NCBI GenBank assembly: GCA_001630475.1
Contig: KV419397.1
Span: 565,758-629,757, forward strand
Direction: 5' to 3'
Source: Sistotremastrum niveocremeum HHB9708
Taxonomy: Eukaryota > Basidiomycota > Agaricomycetes > Sistotremastrales > Sistotremastraceae
Length of the DNA: 64,000 bases
Position 1 is the stretch's first letter; every line of letters begins with the position of its first letter. The position numbers were made by a program, and so were the translations under genes. The notes beneath the pieces were generated by a model that saw nothing but the letters and a program-made list of their open reading frames with translations, was not told where the DNA came from and ran no database searches. Of this stretch, positions 23,621 through 35,915 are shown in pieces.

Positions 23621-24213
23621 GGTGCAGATGGGACGTGAGTAAGGGCGAGTCGAGTTCAGGCGACGAGGGACTGAGAAGTGCAGCCGGTAATGACACCAGT
23701 GACATCATACGATGTTTGTGCACTATCGACGTTCTGCTAAGGATACACGGGTGTGATTTACAAGCTAAGCGAAGTTTTATATGTACTGAGATTCTGTGAC
23801 AAATACGCCCAATGATACGAAAGAGACTAGATGGCAACAAGATCTGCAAAGATATTAGATTTCGATCACCGTCTGCTAATCATCGAAACCTGAATAGGCT
23901 GAGAGAGAGTAGAACAGGAAGCATAATACCAGAAAATGCCAAAAGGTATAGAAAGAGAAGATGAGAGATGAGTGGGATATTTGTTTGAGGTCAGCCACAG
24001 TTACTGGAACATCCACTGATGAGATACGCGCAAATCATCAATAAAATCAGTATATCGCACAGCAATGCGGCGCTGGAAAAAACTCTTGAGATAGGTCCGA
24101 ACGCCGTATGTCTAATACCAGAATGACTCTTAGCATACGCCCGAAAGCGTTCACAGACCGTGATGACCGACGACAATATACAGACCTCGTTTCAATCCAA
24201 TAAAATCCATGTT
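23621..24213. other. Intergenic, 590 bp
   Basis: This stretch lies upstream of the PTEN-like gene and downstream of the KH-protein gene. It is AT-rich, no domain-bearing frame is seen, and it probably contains the PTEN-like promoter and the 3' UTR of the KH gene. Confidence 0.35.
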
Positions 24214-25697
24214 TTATGATGAGGGGGCAGGTGGAGGGGGTGGAGGCGGCGCACCCTCAGGCGCATGCGCCGGAGGAGGAGGGGCTTGTCCACCGGCACC
24301 TTGCGCACCTTGTGCGCCGTACGTGGCATAGTATTGGGCATACTGAGCCTGTTGACTGGCTTGCCATTCCTTGAATTGAGCAGAATTGACATCATAGCCG
24401 TAAGCCGCCCTGCAAACTGATGAGTATGGGAGCGCAGGGAGGACCGGATATCTTGCGTACCAATACTGGGTATACGCATCAACATCGCTGGAGGACGGCG
24501 GTACGCCTGCCCCATTAGAGGCCCCATTTGTATTAGGCGCGCCACCAGGAGGGGGAGGGGGAGCCTCTCCGGGCGGTGGGGGTGGTGCATCTCCTGGAGG
24601 CGGCGGCGGAGGCGCTCCAGAAGGAGGAGGTGCATAACCCTGAACTCAGTCAGTAAAGAAGGCTTGGCTTTATTGCTTAAACAACGACGTACTGCATATC
24701 CGCTATATGCACCATATGGGCCCTGCAATTGTTGGAGCTCTGCTTGTTGCTGCTGCACGATGACATAAGTTTTGGCGTGTTCCGCTCGAACAACCTCCAA
24801 TAAGTCTTCAGTTAGTATACGTGCCCGTGAAACCTGCTGTTCGTCTGGGCCACTGGATTGTCTGGTTAGGATGCTCGTTAGAAATGATGCGGAGGTACCG
24901 ACGTGATGTGGATGTGCATGGGCTCGTCCGATTCTCGACCAGTTTCCTGTTCAATGAATCCGGATCCGAGGCCCTTGATCTGTACACGAGTCCCTGTTTC
25001 TTGTTGGATATGTTTGACGAACACGCCTTGCGGGCCCACTACTTTGGCTCTGACATTGAAATTGCGTATGGATTCCAGTCCGACAGTCAGCTTGGCTTCC
25101 GGCCATTTACGCTGAAAGAAAATAAATAAGGGTATAGGAGAGAGAGAGAATTGCTTACTCTTTCTCGACGCATGTCTTTCTTTTCTTCAACGAGCGAACC
25201 CATATCAACGTTGATCAACTCCTGAATTTTGGCCTTGGCTGCTTCAATCGCCTGCCTGGAAGCAGCGGAGATGTGCAGATACAACGGGGGATCTTTTTCG
25301 GTAGCTCTGCTTCTGTCAGGATACCATACGCCCTTGGTAGATACCGACGCTCCTGTTTCTTCGTTGATCTGTGACAGCTGAGAATACGCCTCCTAACCCT
25401 GATGTTAAGACACACCTGTTGCTGAGTCGAGCCCTTCGTCAACAAATACCGATTCCGGACGTCGTTGATATCCACATCTTCGATGAAATCGCCATCGTGA
25501 GGATCTTTTCCACCAATCAAGTTGACCTCTGTATCCCCTGGCCCTGAGAATTGAGCAGCAATTTTTGCGGCGATGGCGGCGGCAGCAGCAGCAGCATCGG
25601 TAGCAGTTTTTCCTCCGTCTTCAGTCTTGCTGACTTTCGATACTGGAGCGTCGTTGCCAGCATCAGGTGCTTGCTGATCCCATTTTCGTTTAGACAT
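24214..25697 (-). CDS. KH-domain RNA-binding protein, KHDC4/BLOM7-like
   Basis: This is a predicted nuclear RNA-binding protein; its animal counterpart KHDC4 (BLOM7) associates with the spliceosome. ATG at 25697 starts MSKRKWDQQAPDAGNDAPVS. An Ala-rich stretch (AAAAAAAIAAKIAAQF) and IEDVDINDVRNRYLLTKGST precede two KH-like units. The first ends PPLYLHISAASRQAIEAAKA; the second has NFNVRAKVVGPQGVFVKHIQ with the G-P-Q-G loop and ETGTRVQIKGLGSGFIE, the pattern of KHDC4. The C-terminal half is Pro/Gly/Tyr-rich, encoded by C/G-rich repeats at 24530-24640, and ends APEGAPPPPPPAPSS at TAA 24214-24216. It has about six exons. It is divergently transcribed from rpn1, with only 121 bp between start codons. 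Confidence 0.85.
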
Positions 25698-25818
25698 TTC
25701 CAATTGTAAAGAAATGCAAAGGATTAGGATTATCGGAGTTTGAACTATTACCGTTGAAGGCGTCGACTCGAACGCGCGTCGCAGTGGACGCGTTACCTAC
25801 TTAGCTGTCTTTCATATT
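25698..25818. promoter_or_regulatory. Short bidirectional promoter, KH gene / rpn1
   Basis: Only 121 bp separate the start codons of the divergent KH-protein and RPN1 genes, so the two transcription units almost certainly share a promoter or overlap in their 5' UTRs. No TATA box is evident. A proteasome-associated control element (PACE, GGTGGCAAA) is not visible. Confidence 0.5.
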
Positions 25819-28800
25819 ATGCCCGCACCAACTCTTCCTGTAGAGCCCATTCGTTCCGAGGATCCCAAGCAGAAGAAGAAAGAAGAGGACGATAAGGAGA
25901 AGCCAGCCACAACCGACAAAGGCAAAGAGAAGGAGAAGGAAGATGGCAAGGACGAGAATGAGCTGGTGCGCATTTAATGGTGTGCAATTATGTGAGGCTT
26001 ATCCAGGTCATAGTCGGAAGAAGACCTTCAGCTCAAGAATGAGCTTGAGATGTTAGCTGAACGTCTGAAGGTTTGGTTGCGATCGGTTTACTGAGGTCGC
26101 GTGTTGCTCACTGCCGTTTTACCGTCTAGGAATCAGACAAATCGTTGCACCGGCCAGCTCTAGAAACATTAAGAACGCTCATACGAACTTCCACTTCTTC
26201 CATGACATCCGTGCCTAAACCGCTTAAATTCCTTCGACCTCTCTATCCTGATTTACAAAAGCTCTACGAGACTTGGGAGCCATCCGACGACCAGGTTGGT
26301 TATTCAGCGGACGACGAGACGCCATCGAAGCTTATCTCTACCCAGTCTTTGTTTGCAGATATTCTGTCCGTCCTTGCAATGACGTATTCGGACACTGAAC
26401 CTCGCGGTACTTTGAAATACCGTCTACTTTCAACGACGCGTACCGACCCAGGGCTGTGGGGTCACGAATACATCCGGCATCTTGCCTCAGAACTGGGCTC
26501 CGAGTTTACTGTGCGACAAGAGAAAGACGAAGACACGAAGCAGTTGCGCGAGCTGGCTTTGGAATGCTGCAGATTCCTCCTCAGGCACAATGCTGAAGCT
26601 GATGCCGTCGATTTATTGGAAGAGCTGGAGTGCATCGACGAAATCCGCGCTTTAGTGGACAAGGATACTTACGCTCGTGTCTGTGCGTACATGGTTAGGT
26701 ATGTCATCTTCCTGTTCGTTGACTTCGCCCGACGCTGCTGACTTTGACCTCTTAGTTGTGTCAACCTCCTTGTCCCTCCAGACGATGTCGCCTTCCTTCG
26801 AACTGCCCATGGCATTTATCTCGATCACCAGCGCTTCCCTGATGCGCTTGCCTTGGCCATCCGGATATGGGATCAAGAGCTCATTGTGTCCGACTTCCGT
26901 GCGCCCGGTAATGAGTGCGTATATGCGTCTATCTTATTGAGATATCCATCTCATGCGAGTACTTTAGACTCATGCGCCGGCAATTGGCATTCCTCCTTGG
27001 TCGCGCACATGTTCCTATTGAATGGCTGCAGCCTGCCGAAGATTTGATGAATTCAGATGAAGCCCCTCCGGAGCTCCCGGAAGACCTCTTCGAATGCTTA
27101 GGCAATGTTCAGTTATCGAATCATTTCCGTGCGTTTGGCAAGGAACTCGGTGTTGAAGCCCCTCACAGCCTTGAGGATGTCTACAAGTCGCATCTGGAAC
27201 ATACTCGGGGTGCAGTTGCCAATGTTGATTCTGCTCGAGCGAATTTGGCGGGAACATATGTCAACGCCTTCGTGAACGCCGGATTCGGAAACGATAAACT
27301 CATGGTTGAAGCCGAGGAAGGTAGCAGTTGGGTTTACAAAAATAAAGATCACGGTACGTCCGCATGAATGTCATCAGTATCTTACTCTCAATTGATTTTA
27401 GGCATGGCGAGCGCTGCTGCATCTCTCGGAGTGCTTCTGTTATGGGACACCGAGATCGGTCTCACGCATGTTGACAAGTATACGTATTCGGCCGAGGAGT
27501 ACATCAAGGCTGGAGCCTTCTTCGCGACGGGTCTCATTAATTGTGGAGTACGGACGGAGTCAGACGCGCCTTATGCCCTCCTTGGGGAGCATGTCGAGAA
27601 CAAGAGTGTTCTCCTTAAGACTAATGCGATCATGGGGTACGCCAGTCCCTCTTCATAAGTTACTTCATGTCTGATATTCCGTAGTCTGGGTATGGCGTAC
27701 ATTGGATCATACCGCGAAGACTTGCTGGCATTATTACTGCCAATTATACAAGACGACACAGCCTCTATGGAGGTTGTTTCTCTGACATCACTTGCTCTCG
27801 GTTTCATCTTCGTGGGCAGCTGTAGCGGTGACGTAGCGGGCGTAATTTTGCAGACCTTGATGGAGCGCGAAGATGCACACCTTAGTGAGAAATGGGCAAG
27901 ATTTATGGCGCTGGGTCTGGCATTGTTATATCTAGGTTTGTTCTGTTGACATTCCCGCTTTTTCCTGCTTAATTTCGTGTAGGTCGACAAGACGCCTCGG
28001 ACGCTACGCTCGAGACGCTTAAAGCCATCTCTCACCCTATCTCGAAACAGGCTCAGGTTCTCGTGGAAGTATGTTCGTGGGCTGGGACGAGCAATGTTCT
28101 AAAGATCCAGAGTTTGCTTCACCATTGTGACGATCACATCGACAAAGAGAAAGAGGATGATACGTTCCAGGCCTTCGCTGTTCTCGGTATCGCTATCGTT
28201 GCCATGGGTGAGGACATCGGAGCCGAGATGGCACTCCGAACGTTTAATCATTTAGTGTGTTCTTTCCTTTGATTGGTTCCTATCTTTGAGCTGATGTCTT
28301 ATCAGATGCACTACGGCGAACCGACAATTCGAAAAACCGTCCCCCTTGCACTCGGCTTAATAAGCGCTTCAAATCCCCAAATGTCCGTCGTGGATACCTT
28401 GTCAAAATACAGCCACGATAATGACCTTGGCGTCGCTCTCAATGCTATCTTTGCCATGGGTCTTGTTGGCGCTGGAACCAACAACGCCCGATTGGCTCAG
28501 ATGCTGCGGCAACTTGCCGGTTATTATTATAAGGAGCCGGATTGCTTGTTTATGGTTCGCATTGCCCAAGGCCTGGTGCATATGGGCAAAGGCACCATTG
28601 GGATTAACCCGTTCTTCTGCGATCGAGGTATCATGAGCCGAACGGCGGTCGCGGGACTTCTCGCTACCATTGTCGCATTTACCGATGCCAAGGGATGTGA
28701 GTCAATCGCCACCTTCCATTCGTTCGGGCATCAAATCACTAAACACTTTAACCTTAGTCATTCTCGACACATCACATTGGATGCTATTCTTCATCGTGGC

Positions 28801-29133
28801 AGCAATGTATCCTAGATTCATGATCACTTTGGACGAGGAGTTGAAGTCGAAACCAGTGACGGTCAGAGTCGGACAGGTAAAGTCGTCATCAGAAACCGGT
28901 TGTTGCCACGCGCTGATCATGTTGGGATGCAGGCTGTTGATGTCGTGGGCCAGGCCGGTAAGCCAAGAACGATCTCGGGCTTCCAGACGCATCAAACACC
29001 AGTGCGGCTGGGTACGACAGAGAGAGCAGAGTTGGCATCGGAAGAATTCTTCCCATTCACGAACGTGTTGGAAGGCTTTGTAGTGCTGCAGAAAAATCCT
29101 GGGTGGGAGAAAGACGATCAAATGGAGTTGTAG
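25819..29133 (+). CDS. rpn1: 26S proteasome regulatory subunit RPN1
   Basis: RPN1 (PSMD2) is the largest base subunit of the 19S particle and a docking site for ubiquitin receptors and shuttle factors such as Rad23. ATG at 25819 gives [21 protein letters not shown] Lys/Glu-rich N-terminus is followed by [20 protein letters not shown] and [20 protein letters not shown], which are close to other RPN1 proteins. The proteasome/cyclosome repeats are seen in [54 protein letters not shown] and [20 protein letters not shown]. The C-terminus [20 protein letters not shown] (TAG near 29131) is typical of the family. About nine exons with short GT-AG introns give roughly 930 residues (yeast Rpn1 993). 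It is essential in yeast and probably constitutive. Confidence 0.95.
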
Positions 29134-29375
29134 TAGTCTTGGGATCTTAGACAGAGGGTTAATAATGAGAATAAGCGACAGCAGCGAAGATGGTAGTAGC
29201 GCGGTGAAGTGATGATCAAGAACGTCTGAATATTTATGAGAATTGTGATGAATGCTGTGTTTGGCTGAGGCGTTTGATTGGCGTCGTCTACGTGTCCATT
29301 TCGCGTTGCGTGGGTGCGGAAGCTAAAACTGGGTTGACCTCTTCCGCTTGGTCGTTCTGCTCCTAATATCCAGTC

Positions 29376-30566
29376 ATGTCTTCCCGAATCAACATCGCTC
29401 GTCCGCAGCCTGCAAATTCTTACAACGTCGACCCTAATGGTCTTGGAAATTCCAGAGGCTTCGGCGGTGGCCCATACCAGTCCTCGTCGCCAGCACCAAA
29501 CCCCGACGACCCTTTCCTAAAGATCAAGCAAATAGCGTCGAAAATCGAAGACCTCATCGATATCTACTCTCAGCCTTTGCGCCCACACCTTGGTAGCATT
29601 GGCCGGTTCCTCATCGTTGTCACTTTCCTTGAGGACTCATGGCGAATAACGACGCAATGGAGTGACCAGTGCTGGTATCTTGAAAAGTACGGTCCCATGT
29701 CTGATTTTCGAGCCTTTCCTGACTGCCTGGGCGACAATAGACACAGACACTTCCCTAAATTCTTTTCAAACCTCTTCCTATTCCTCAATGTCATCGTATG
29801 TTGCATTTTTAGTCTGACACGTTGGCATTTCTGACGCCGTGATGGGAACACAGACCATGATCACATGCGCACCCGCTGTGATCCTCAAACGCTATTCAGA
29901 ATTTGCAGTCTGTGGTCTGCTCGCAGTCGTCATCGTTCAAGGCTTCGGTTATGGTCTCATCTTCGACCTCAACTTCTTCCTCCGTAACCTCAGTGTGGTC
30001 GGAGGCCTGTTAATGGTCTTTTCCGATTCAATGACGAGTCGTAAAGCCATCTTCGCCGGTCTGCCCTCGTTGAGCGAGAACGATCGTAGGAAATAGTACG
30101 TGTTCATCTTCTCACACCTATGATGTCACCATTTAAACGGACTCTTTCAAAGTTTCCAACTCGCGGGCCGTATCCTCCTCATTTTCCTATTCATCGGGTT
30201 CATTCTCCAAGGCCAATGGAGTATTGCACGTGTATTTGTCTCCATTGTGGGCCTTGCGGCTTGCATCATGGTAGCCATCGGGTTCAAGGCCAAATGGTCT
30301 GCCGCGTTCCTGGTGATCGTCTTGAGCATCTTCAACGTCTTCATTAACAACTGGTGGAGCATTCACTCTGCGCATCCCCAGCGAGACTTCCTGAAATATG
30401 ACTTCTTCCAAACTCTCTGTAAGTCGTCTCTTCCCCATTGGGGATATTCATCGTAGTCGCTTATGCTAACATGACTTCTTCCCCAGCCATCGTTGGCGGT
30501 CTGCTCCTCCTTGTGAATATGGGCCCGGGAGGACTCTCGGTCGATGAGAAGAAAAAGGAGTATTGA
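29376..30566 (+). CDS. SURF4/Erv29 ER cargo receptor
   Basis: This membrane protein loads soluble secretory cargo into COPII vesicles at the ER; yeast Erv29 and animal SURF4 are the relatives. ATG at 29376 gives MSSRINIARPQPANSYNVDP. The conserved block DPFLKIKQIASKIEDLIDIY precedes RPHLGSIGRFLIVVTFLEDS and WRITTQWSDQ, the SURF4 signature region. Six to seven hydrophobic segments follow, for example FAVCGLLAVVIVQGFGYGLI, ILLIFLFIGFILQGQWSIAR and FLVIVLSIFNVFINNWWSIH. The protein ends VDEKKKEY; the last four residues KKEY are a dilysine (KKxx) signal for COPI retrieval to the ER. Five or so exons give about 310 residues. The gene lies downstream of rpn1 and converges on the DUF1479 gene with 131 bp between stop codons. 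Confidence 0.92.
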
Positions 30567-30697
30567 TGAGCAGGCGTGGCCGCTATATCTCCACTGTCGT
30601 CCTCCATTTCCACCTACAAAGGGTGTATGAAATAAATGTTGTCATGTGTGTACATATTAGAAATGAAAATCAGGGCAGAGGGGTAATGCGCTCGTGT

Positions 30698-32460
30698 TTA
30701 AAAACCCATGGACTTCAAGGCCTCATCCCCTCCAATCTCTGCGATCAGGTCTGCCGATGCCCGTCCGACATGCCTGGACTCGCCTTGTCCACCAGGAAAA
30801 TCAGGAGGTGGGATCCCGGACGTAAATGAATCCCTGACGACAGTCTTCATCTATGCACACACGGAGGGGGTGAACATCAGCACGTACCTTTGAGCATACA
30901 CGTATCGCAAATTGGAGGGAGTGCCAGGAACGCATGGTATGTCTGCACGCAGAGCATCAGCGGCCGTGAAACCCGAGTCGAGCGCAAAGGAAATGCAAAC
31001 GAACACATCACCGACGAATCCGAACTTCCAGCATGCACGTTCTCAACCCTACACAAATCGGATCAGAATGAATCTATCGCGACAACGCTGTCCGACATAC
31101 GCATGGATCAGGTCGCCGTGCCAGAATACGCCGTCTCCAGGCTCAACTTTCGGTACACTCACCATAGACTGGCCAAGTTCAAGGTGCGGATGCGTAGCTC
31201 CCGACATCTCTTGTCCACGCCCTGGAGTAGCTCCGTGAAGATAGAGCGATGTGGGGTCAGGATTCCAAGGTCCGAAGGGATCAGAGGAAGAAGGCGAGAA
31301 GAATGGACGAAGGAGCCAATAAGCCGTAGAGGTTTGAGTAAGTGGAAGGACTCTCAGCGTTCCCTCTCCAGGACCAGTAGAGGACATCGAGAGCTATGTC
31401 GACAAAATCAGCAAGGTTCGACGTTGTACTCAGTGAGACGTTCATACCCATCCTTGCCAAGCTCTGAAGACACTACATCCTCCAGCACTCTCGTACATGT
31501 TCATATTGGCGTCATGCCTCTCCCCCATCCGATATGCATCGAAACTCCTCCACTTGCCATCAAAGATATTCTTATACACGCTTCGGTATGTCGGATCTTC
31601 CCAGCGCTCCACTCCGCCACCATCGACATGGGGTCCAAGAGCGAACTTGGCATCGCCCGGGCGTCGAATACGCAATCGGTCTGCATACGTCACTGGGGGA
31701 TATTCGGTGAGCGGACGGGAAGGGTCTTGGTCGTGCCACAGAGAGAGGAAGAATTTTTGTACAGAGAGCATTCGTGGGTCGGCTCGAGCCTTGATTTGCG
31801 AAGGAGACCAATCTGTGCGATGAGTACGCTTCAACAAGGAATGGTGGTGGACTATGCGCATTGGCACGTACAAAGTTCGAAGACTTGAGGGTCATCCGGA
31901 GGAAACGCTATTGCATAGAATGTGCTTAGTCGATGCTCGCGCAAACGAGGAAGTGATGGTGGCACACCTTTAGTCGAAGGGTTCGCTTGAATATATTTGA
32001 TAACGTCCTCCTTCATCTGCAAAGCTTCCGACGGCGAAAATATACCACGAACGATGCATACTCCTCGCTTCTTGATCGTTGCAATGAGATCGTTCCCTGG
32101 TCCAACTGCCAACTGTGCCACTTGAGCATCAATCTCAGGAATGACCTGGTGGACGTAAGACATCCATCTGAGTAAAGCAATTTGCAACTATGCTCATACC
32201 TTGTTACCACTGCCCTTTATGACCTCTAGGTCCTCTTTTAGCGACGGCAATAACTCCTTCCAGCTCTGATACATGGCCTCCATCCTTTCTCCAACAATTT
32301 CTCGCTTCAGTGTGCCATACCGCTCAGGCAAAGGACTACGAGCGTCCTTCGACAGTGATGCAAAGACTGAGCTGATGTCTCCTTCTGGTTTGGGCCTGTA
32401 GGAATGCTTGCTGGCTACTTGAGCGAGGGCTGCAAGACGAGATGTGGTCCAGCGAAGCAT
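30698..32460 (-). CDS. DUF1479 family dioxygenase-like protein
   Basis: DUF1479 proteins (bacterial YbiU relatives, common in fungi) look like Fe(II)/2-oxoglutarate oxygenases; the substrate is not known. ATG at 32460 gives MLRWTTSRLAALAQVASKHS, which has the basic/hydroxylated character of a mitochondrial presequence. Conserved blocks are IKKRGVCIVRGIFSPSEALQ, GPHVDGGGVERWEDPTYR with an HxD motif, and MYESAGGCSVFRAWQGW. EGTLRVLPLTQTSTAYWLLR and PGDGVFWHGDLIHAYVGQ, which has a candidate distal His, follow. The C-terminus GIPPPDFPGGQGESRHVGR to DEALKSMGF (TAA at 30698-30700) is typical. HxD plus the distal His would bind iron. There are six or so exons and about 480 residues. I infer mitochondrial targeting only from composition. 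Confidence 0.88.
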
Positions 32461-32840
32461 TTTAGCATCTTAGTCAGGTGAGTGTTCCGGAAAGGAACAA
32501 CGACATCCGGGACGAGAATCAAATGGCCAATAGCAGAGCATAATGCTCATCACTGGTTCCCAGCAGAGCAGAACTATCGTAGGGCGTATCGTTGGTCGCG
32601 GCAGTCGCCCGCGACGGTCTGTGCGGATTTGTATCCGACGATTGGTAGCGCAGCTGCGGCGACGATGACCAGCGCCATGCTCCAACTCTAGACCGTCGTA
32701 TATGCGCTTTATAAGCCGTCTATTTTGCGGATTTTAGGGTGGGGCAAGTTTTCGTACAAATAGGAGATCGAACAGAGCCGACTCCGACCATTCGATCTTT
32801 CTTCCGTTCACTCACCATCTCCCATCGATTCCCATCAGTC
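32461..32840. other. Divergent promoter region, DUF1479 gene / cyclophilin
   Basis: This 380 bp region lies between two divergent start codons. It contains a pyrimidine-rich stretch (32795-32835) directly before the cyclophilin ATG, typical of highly expressed fungal genes. No other gene is seen. Confidence 0.45.
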
Positions 32841-33604
32841 ATGTCTAACGTCTATGTAAGCCTTCAACTCGCCAAAATGACTACAGAACGCCCTCATCGA
32901 CGCCGCGATCTAGTTCGATATCACCATCGACGGCAAGCCTTCAGGCAAGATCGTCTTCAAGCTCTATGACGACGTCGTCCCTCGTTCGTCTCAAAAACGC
33001 GCTTGTATCGTTGCTACCTAACACATCGACCCTAAGAAACCACTCGCAACTTCCGCGAGCTTGCTACTGGCCAGAATGGCTTCGGTTACGCTGGCTCCGG
33101 CTTCCATCGTGTTATCCCCCAATTCATGCTTCAAGGTGGTGATTTCACCAGACATAACGGAACTGGTGGAAAGTCCATCTACGGAGAGAAATTCCCTGGT
33201 ATGTTCCCAATTTCGATTCTGCTCTTTTCTACAGAACAAGAGCTCACCGGCGCTCTGCAGATGAGAACTTCAAGCTCAAGCACACCAAGCCTGGTCTTTT
33301 GTCCATGGCTAATGCTGGCCCCAACACCAACGGCTCTCAGGTACGTTCCAACCCATTCCTCATGTCAGGTTTCAAACTAACGAAATTTGTAGTTCTTCAT
33401 CACTACCGTTGTCACCAGCTGGCTCGATGGCAAGCACGTCGTTTTCGGTATGTTGAATAGTTTGAAAACTTTTCCCAAAATTTAATATCCTCTCCAGGCG
33501 AAGTCGTTGAAGGTTTCGAGCTCGTCAAAGCCATCGAGTCCGTCGGAACGCCCAGTGGCAACCCCAAGAAAAAGGTTGTCATCAGCGCATCCGGGACCGT
33601 TTGA
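32841..33604 (+). CDS. Cyclophilin A-type peptidyl-prolyl isomerase
   Basis: This cytosolic enzyme speeds cis/trans isomerisation at proline and is the target of cyclosporin A. ATG at 32841 gives MSNVY, then an intron (donor GTAAGC), [20 protein letters not shown] and VVP. A further intron with donor GTTCGT must be removed to reach [20 protein letters not shown]. Active-site residues are present: [16 protein letters not shown] (Arg55, Phe60, Met61, Gln63 of CypA numbering), [12 protein letters not shown] and [12 protein letters not shown] (Trp121, His126). The C-terminus ASGTV is followed by TGA at 33602-33604. Five introns yield about 162 residues, the family norm. It matches yeast Cpr1. Confidence 0.95.
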
Positions 33605-34709
33605 GCGTAGTCGAAGGCCCTGATGTTATATATACAAGTTTTTGTAAGAGTGTGAATTAAGTAGTATGCAAGCAACTTGCTCGTGGAATCCAAATCAGAA
33701 TTTTCAAAGAAGATTGTTCCACCATCGGGATTGATCTTGATAAGATAATCTTCGGATCTTTCACCTTCGGAAGCGTAGCTAGTACCGGAAGAGCCGAATC
33801 TTGATTCTCTTTGTGACTGAAACAGTTGCCGACTGAGACCTCGATTCTTAATTAAGGGAAACTTCCGATTGGTGAAGTTAAGGAGAGCCCTCATTCACAG
33901 CCTTCATGCATACGCATGGGGTTCTGGTCGCTCGACTTGGCGACTACCCTCGTTTTGTACTTCAATTGTAACCGGTGGGTGAGTTCGGAGCGCTCCCGAA
34001 TGTCAATGGAAGATCTGTATTTCCGTATAGATTTAGTTTATATGCTATCGATGAAAGAAAAGAAGAGAACATCGTCAAGTATTGTCGTCCGTTGCGGGCT
34101 CTGCTGTTGCTCTGCTGGCAGAGTAAGTAGCGCTATGAAAAAAGAAAAATCACCGACAAGAGTGAATACACAAATCTTCATTCCTTCTCGTCGTAGATAT
34201 TTACTGCAGAATAAGATCATTAAATGCAACTGCAAGACTCTACGAAATCTGAACGACTTGCCAATGCCGAACATGCCGAAGGCTCAGTTCGGAAGTTCGG
34301 AATCTCGGAAACAGTCTTTCTTTGCGCGCTTCATCACGAACACCTTATACGACAGGATGCTTTCCGGTTTCGAGAGAGCTTGACATAATACAACCGTCTG
34401 GCACTGAGACTAATAACCTTTATTGGGGCTAACACCCATCCTGGCCCTCATCCTATAATTAGGACTTTGGCAAGCCGCGTAGGAACAAGGAACGAATAAT
34501 GCGGCCTTTCACTCTCGAAGAGCGGTAAACTCTTCACTCCGGGAAACACTATGAACGCGTAGCTTCTATAAGTATCGTACTTAGAGACCTTCCCTGAGCT
34601 CTCACCAACAGCCCTCTTCATCCAAGTCTTTCCCTGGTGAGCAGTCCGATTATTTGGCATATCTTAGCTTATTCAAACCCGTAGCCTAGTATCATCACAG
34701 ACATTCGCT
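33605..34709. other. Intergenic, 1.1 kb
   Basis: A minus-strand frame at about 33640-33894 has a coherent-looking stretch (KINPDGGTIFFENSDLDSTS), but it has no start context, no partner exon and no family I recognise. It could be a gene relic. A plus-strand frame at 33916-34383 has low-complexity Ser/Arg sequence and is not called. The lipase 1 promoter should lie near the right end. Confidence 0.35.
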
Positions 34710-35915
34710 ATGGCACCTTGGGACATATTTCAACAGACTTACGCGCTCTCTTCGCTCTCCAATGCCGTACAAGAGAAGAAGAGGTTGAAAGAGCTTCAAA
34801 AGATAGCTGAACAAGTCATCCCAGCCAAAATTCAGAACGCAACCAACAAAGGGCTTCAGGGGTGGGAGGTTGTGTGGGGCCCCACTCTCTGGAAGCATCC
34901 TCAGTCCCCGTGGCGTGATCCTTTCACCGCAGCAGACCATACCTGGTACATCGCACACAATCCCGCCGCCGCCTTCCCCGATGGAACATTCGACACATAT
35001 ACCATCGCCATCGCAGGTACCGCATCGCTCTACGGGTGGCTCTTGGACTTCAAAGTCGGCCAAGTTGTCGATTTCGATGCCTTTGCCAAGTCATGGTCCC
35101 CCAAGCCCACGCCACCATCTTCCGTCAATGACGCTCAGAACTCATACATCGCGCTGGGAACCGCAGAAGGCGTCGCTACTCTCCTGAAAACCAAGGCTCC
35201 GCAAAGCGCGAAGAGCCCCGGTACTACGATCGTGGAATTCCTCAATTCCGTACCTCCCCAATCTCGCATCATTTTTACGGGTCATTCGTTGGGCGGCGCT
35301 CTATCTTCGACCCTCACCCTTACCGTTCAACTCTCCACCAAGTTGAGCAACATCCGCGCATTCCCCACTGCTGCCCCTTCTCCGGGCAATGAGAACTTCA
35401 CTCGACTCTTCGAGGCAAAGAACCCTCCCCAAGCCATCGGTCCCAAGCCATGGCAAACTTGGAACGTTAACGTTGCCGGTAGCTTGGATCCTGTACCCCA
35501 GGTCTGGGCATCAGATGCGCAGGCTCACCCGAAGCAAAACGTTACGAATATCGAAACATTCTGGGGCGAGCTATCCGGTGCACTATTAAACATAGTGTCG
35601 GGCTTCGTCAGTGGTGCGACCGCGCGCACCAAGCGTTCGAAGATTAATTTCGTTCCTTTACCCGTCGCGTTCTTTTACCCCGAGGCTCCTTCCACGCCGA
35701 AAACTTGGCTCGAATGGTTGCAGACATTCGGGAAGCAGCATATTTACGCCTATCAGACAGAATTCGGCGTGGACCTGAAAGCTGCGGGAATTGAAAGTTG
35801 GGCATTCACCGGAGAGGGATTGTCAAGTGAAGACGCTGAAACGCAACCATACCTCGAGTTACTAGATGTGATTTTGAACCAGCAGGAGGAGGATCCGGAC
35901 ACGACGGAAGCGTAG
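34710..35915 (+). CDS. Intronless class 3 lipase-like alpha/beta hydrolase (copy 1)
   Basis: This is a predicted serine hydrolase of 401 residues in one uninterrupted frame. ATG at 34710 begins MAPWDIFQQTYALSSLSNAV. The nucleophile elbow is FTGHSLGGAL (Ser near residue 192), as in class 3 lipases. Other blocks shared with the next gene are GLQGWEVVWGPTLWKHP, TWYIAHNPAAAFPDGTFDTY, IAIAGTASLYGW and SPGTTIVEFLNSVPPQSRII. The catalytic Asp and His cannot be fixed by eye; SLDPVPQVW is a candidate for the Asp. There is no signal peptide or membrane segment, so the protein is likely cytosolic. The lack of introns contrasts with every housekeeping gene in the window. The substrate is unknown. Confidence 0.85.
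   Translation: MAPWDIFQQTYALSSLSNAVQEKKRLKELQKIAEQVIPAKIQNATNKGLQGWEVVWGPTLWKHPQSPWRDPFTAADHTWYIAHNPAAAFPDGTFDTYTIAIAGTASLYGWLLDFKVGQVVDFDAFAKSWSPKPTPPSSVNDAQNSYIALGTAEGVATLLKTKAPQSAKSPGTTIVEFLNSVPPQSRIIFTGHSLGGALSSTLTLTVQLSTKLSNIRAFPTAAPSPGNENFTRLFEAKNPPQAIGPKPWQTWNVNVAGSLDPVPQVWASDAQAHPKQNVTNIETFWGELSGALLNIVSGFVSGATARTKRSKINFVPLPVAFFYPEAPSTPKTWLEWLQTFGKQHIYAYQTEFGVDLKAAGIESWAFTGEGLSSEDAETQPYLELLDVILNQQEEDPDTTEA

Noticed and set aside
33660-33894. Minus-strand frame with INPDGGTIFFENSDLDSTSK
   Set aside because: It looks protein-like but matches no family I know, has no matching exons, and overlaps the 3' end of the cyclophilin gene on the other strand.
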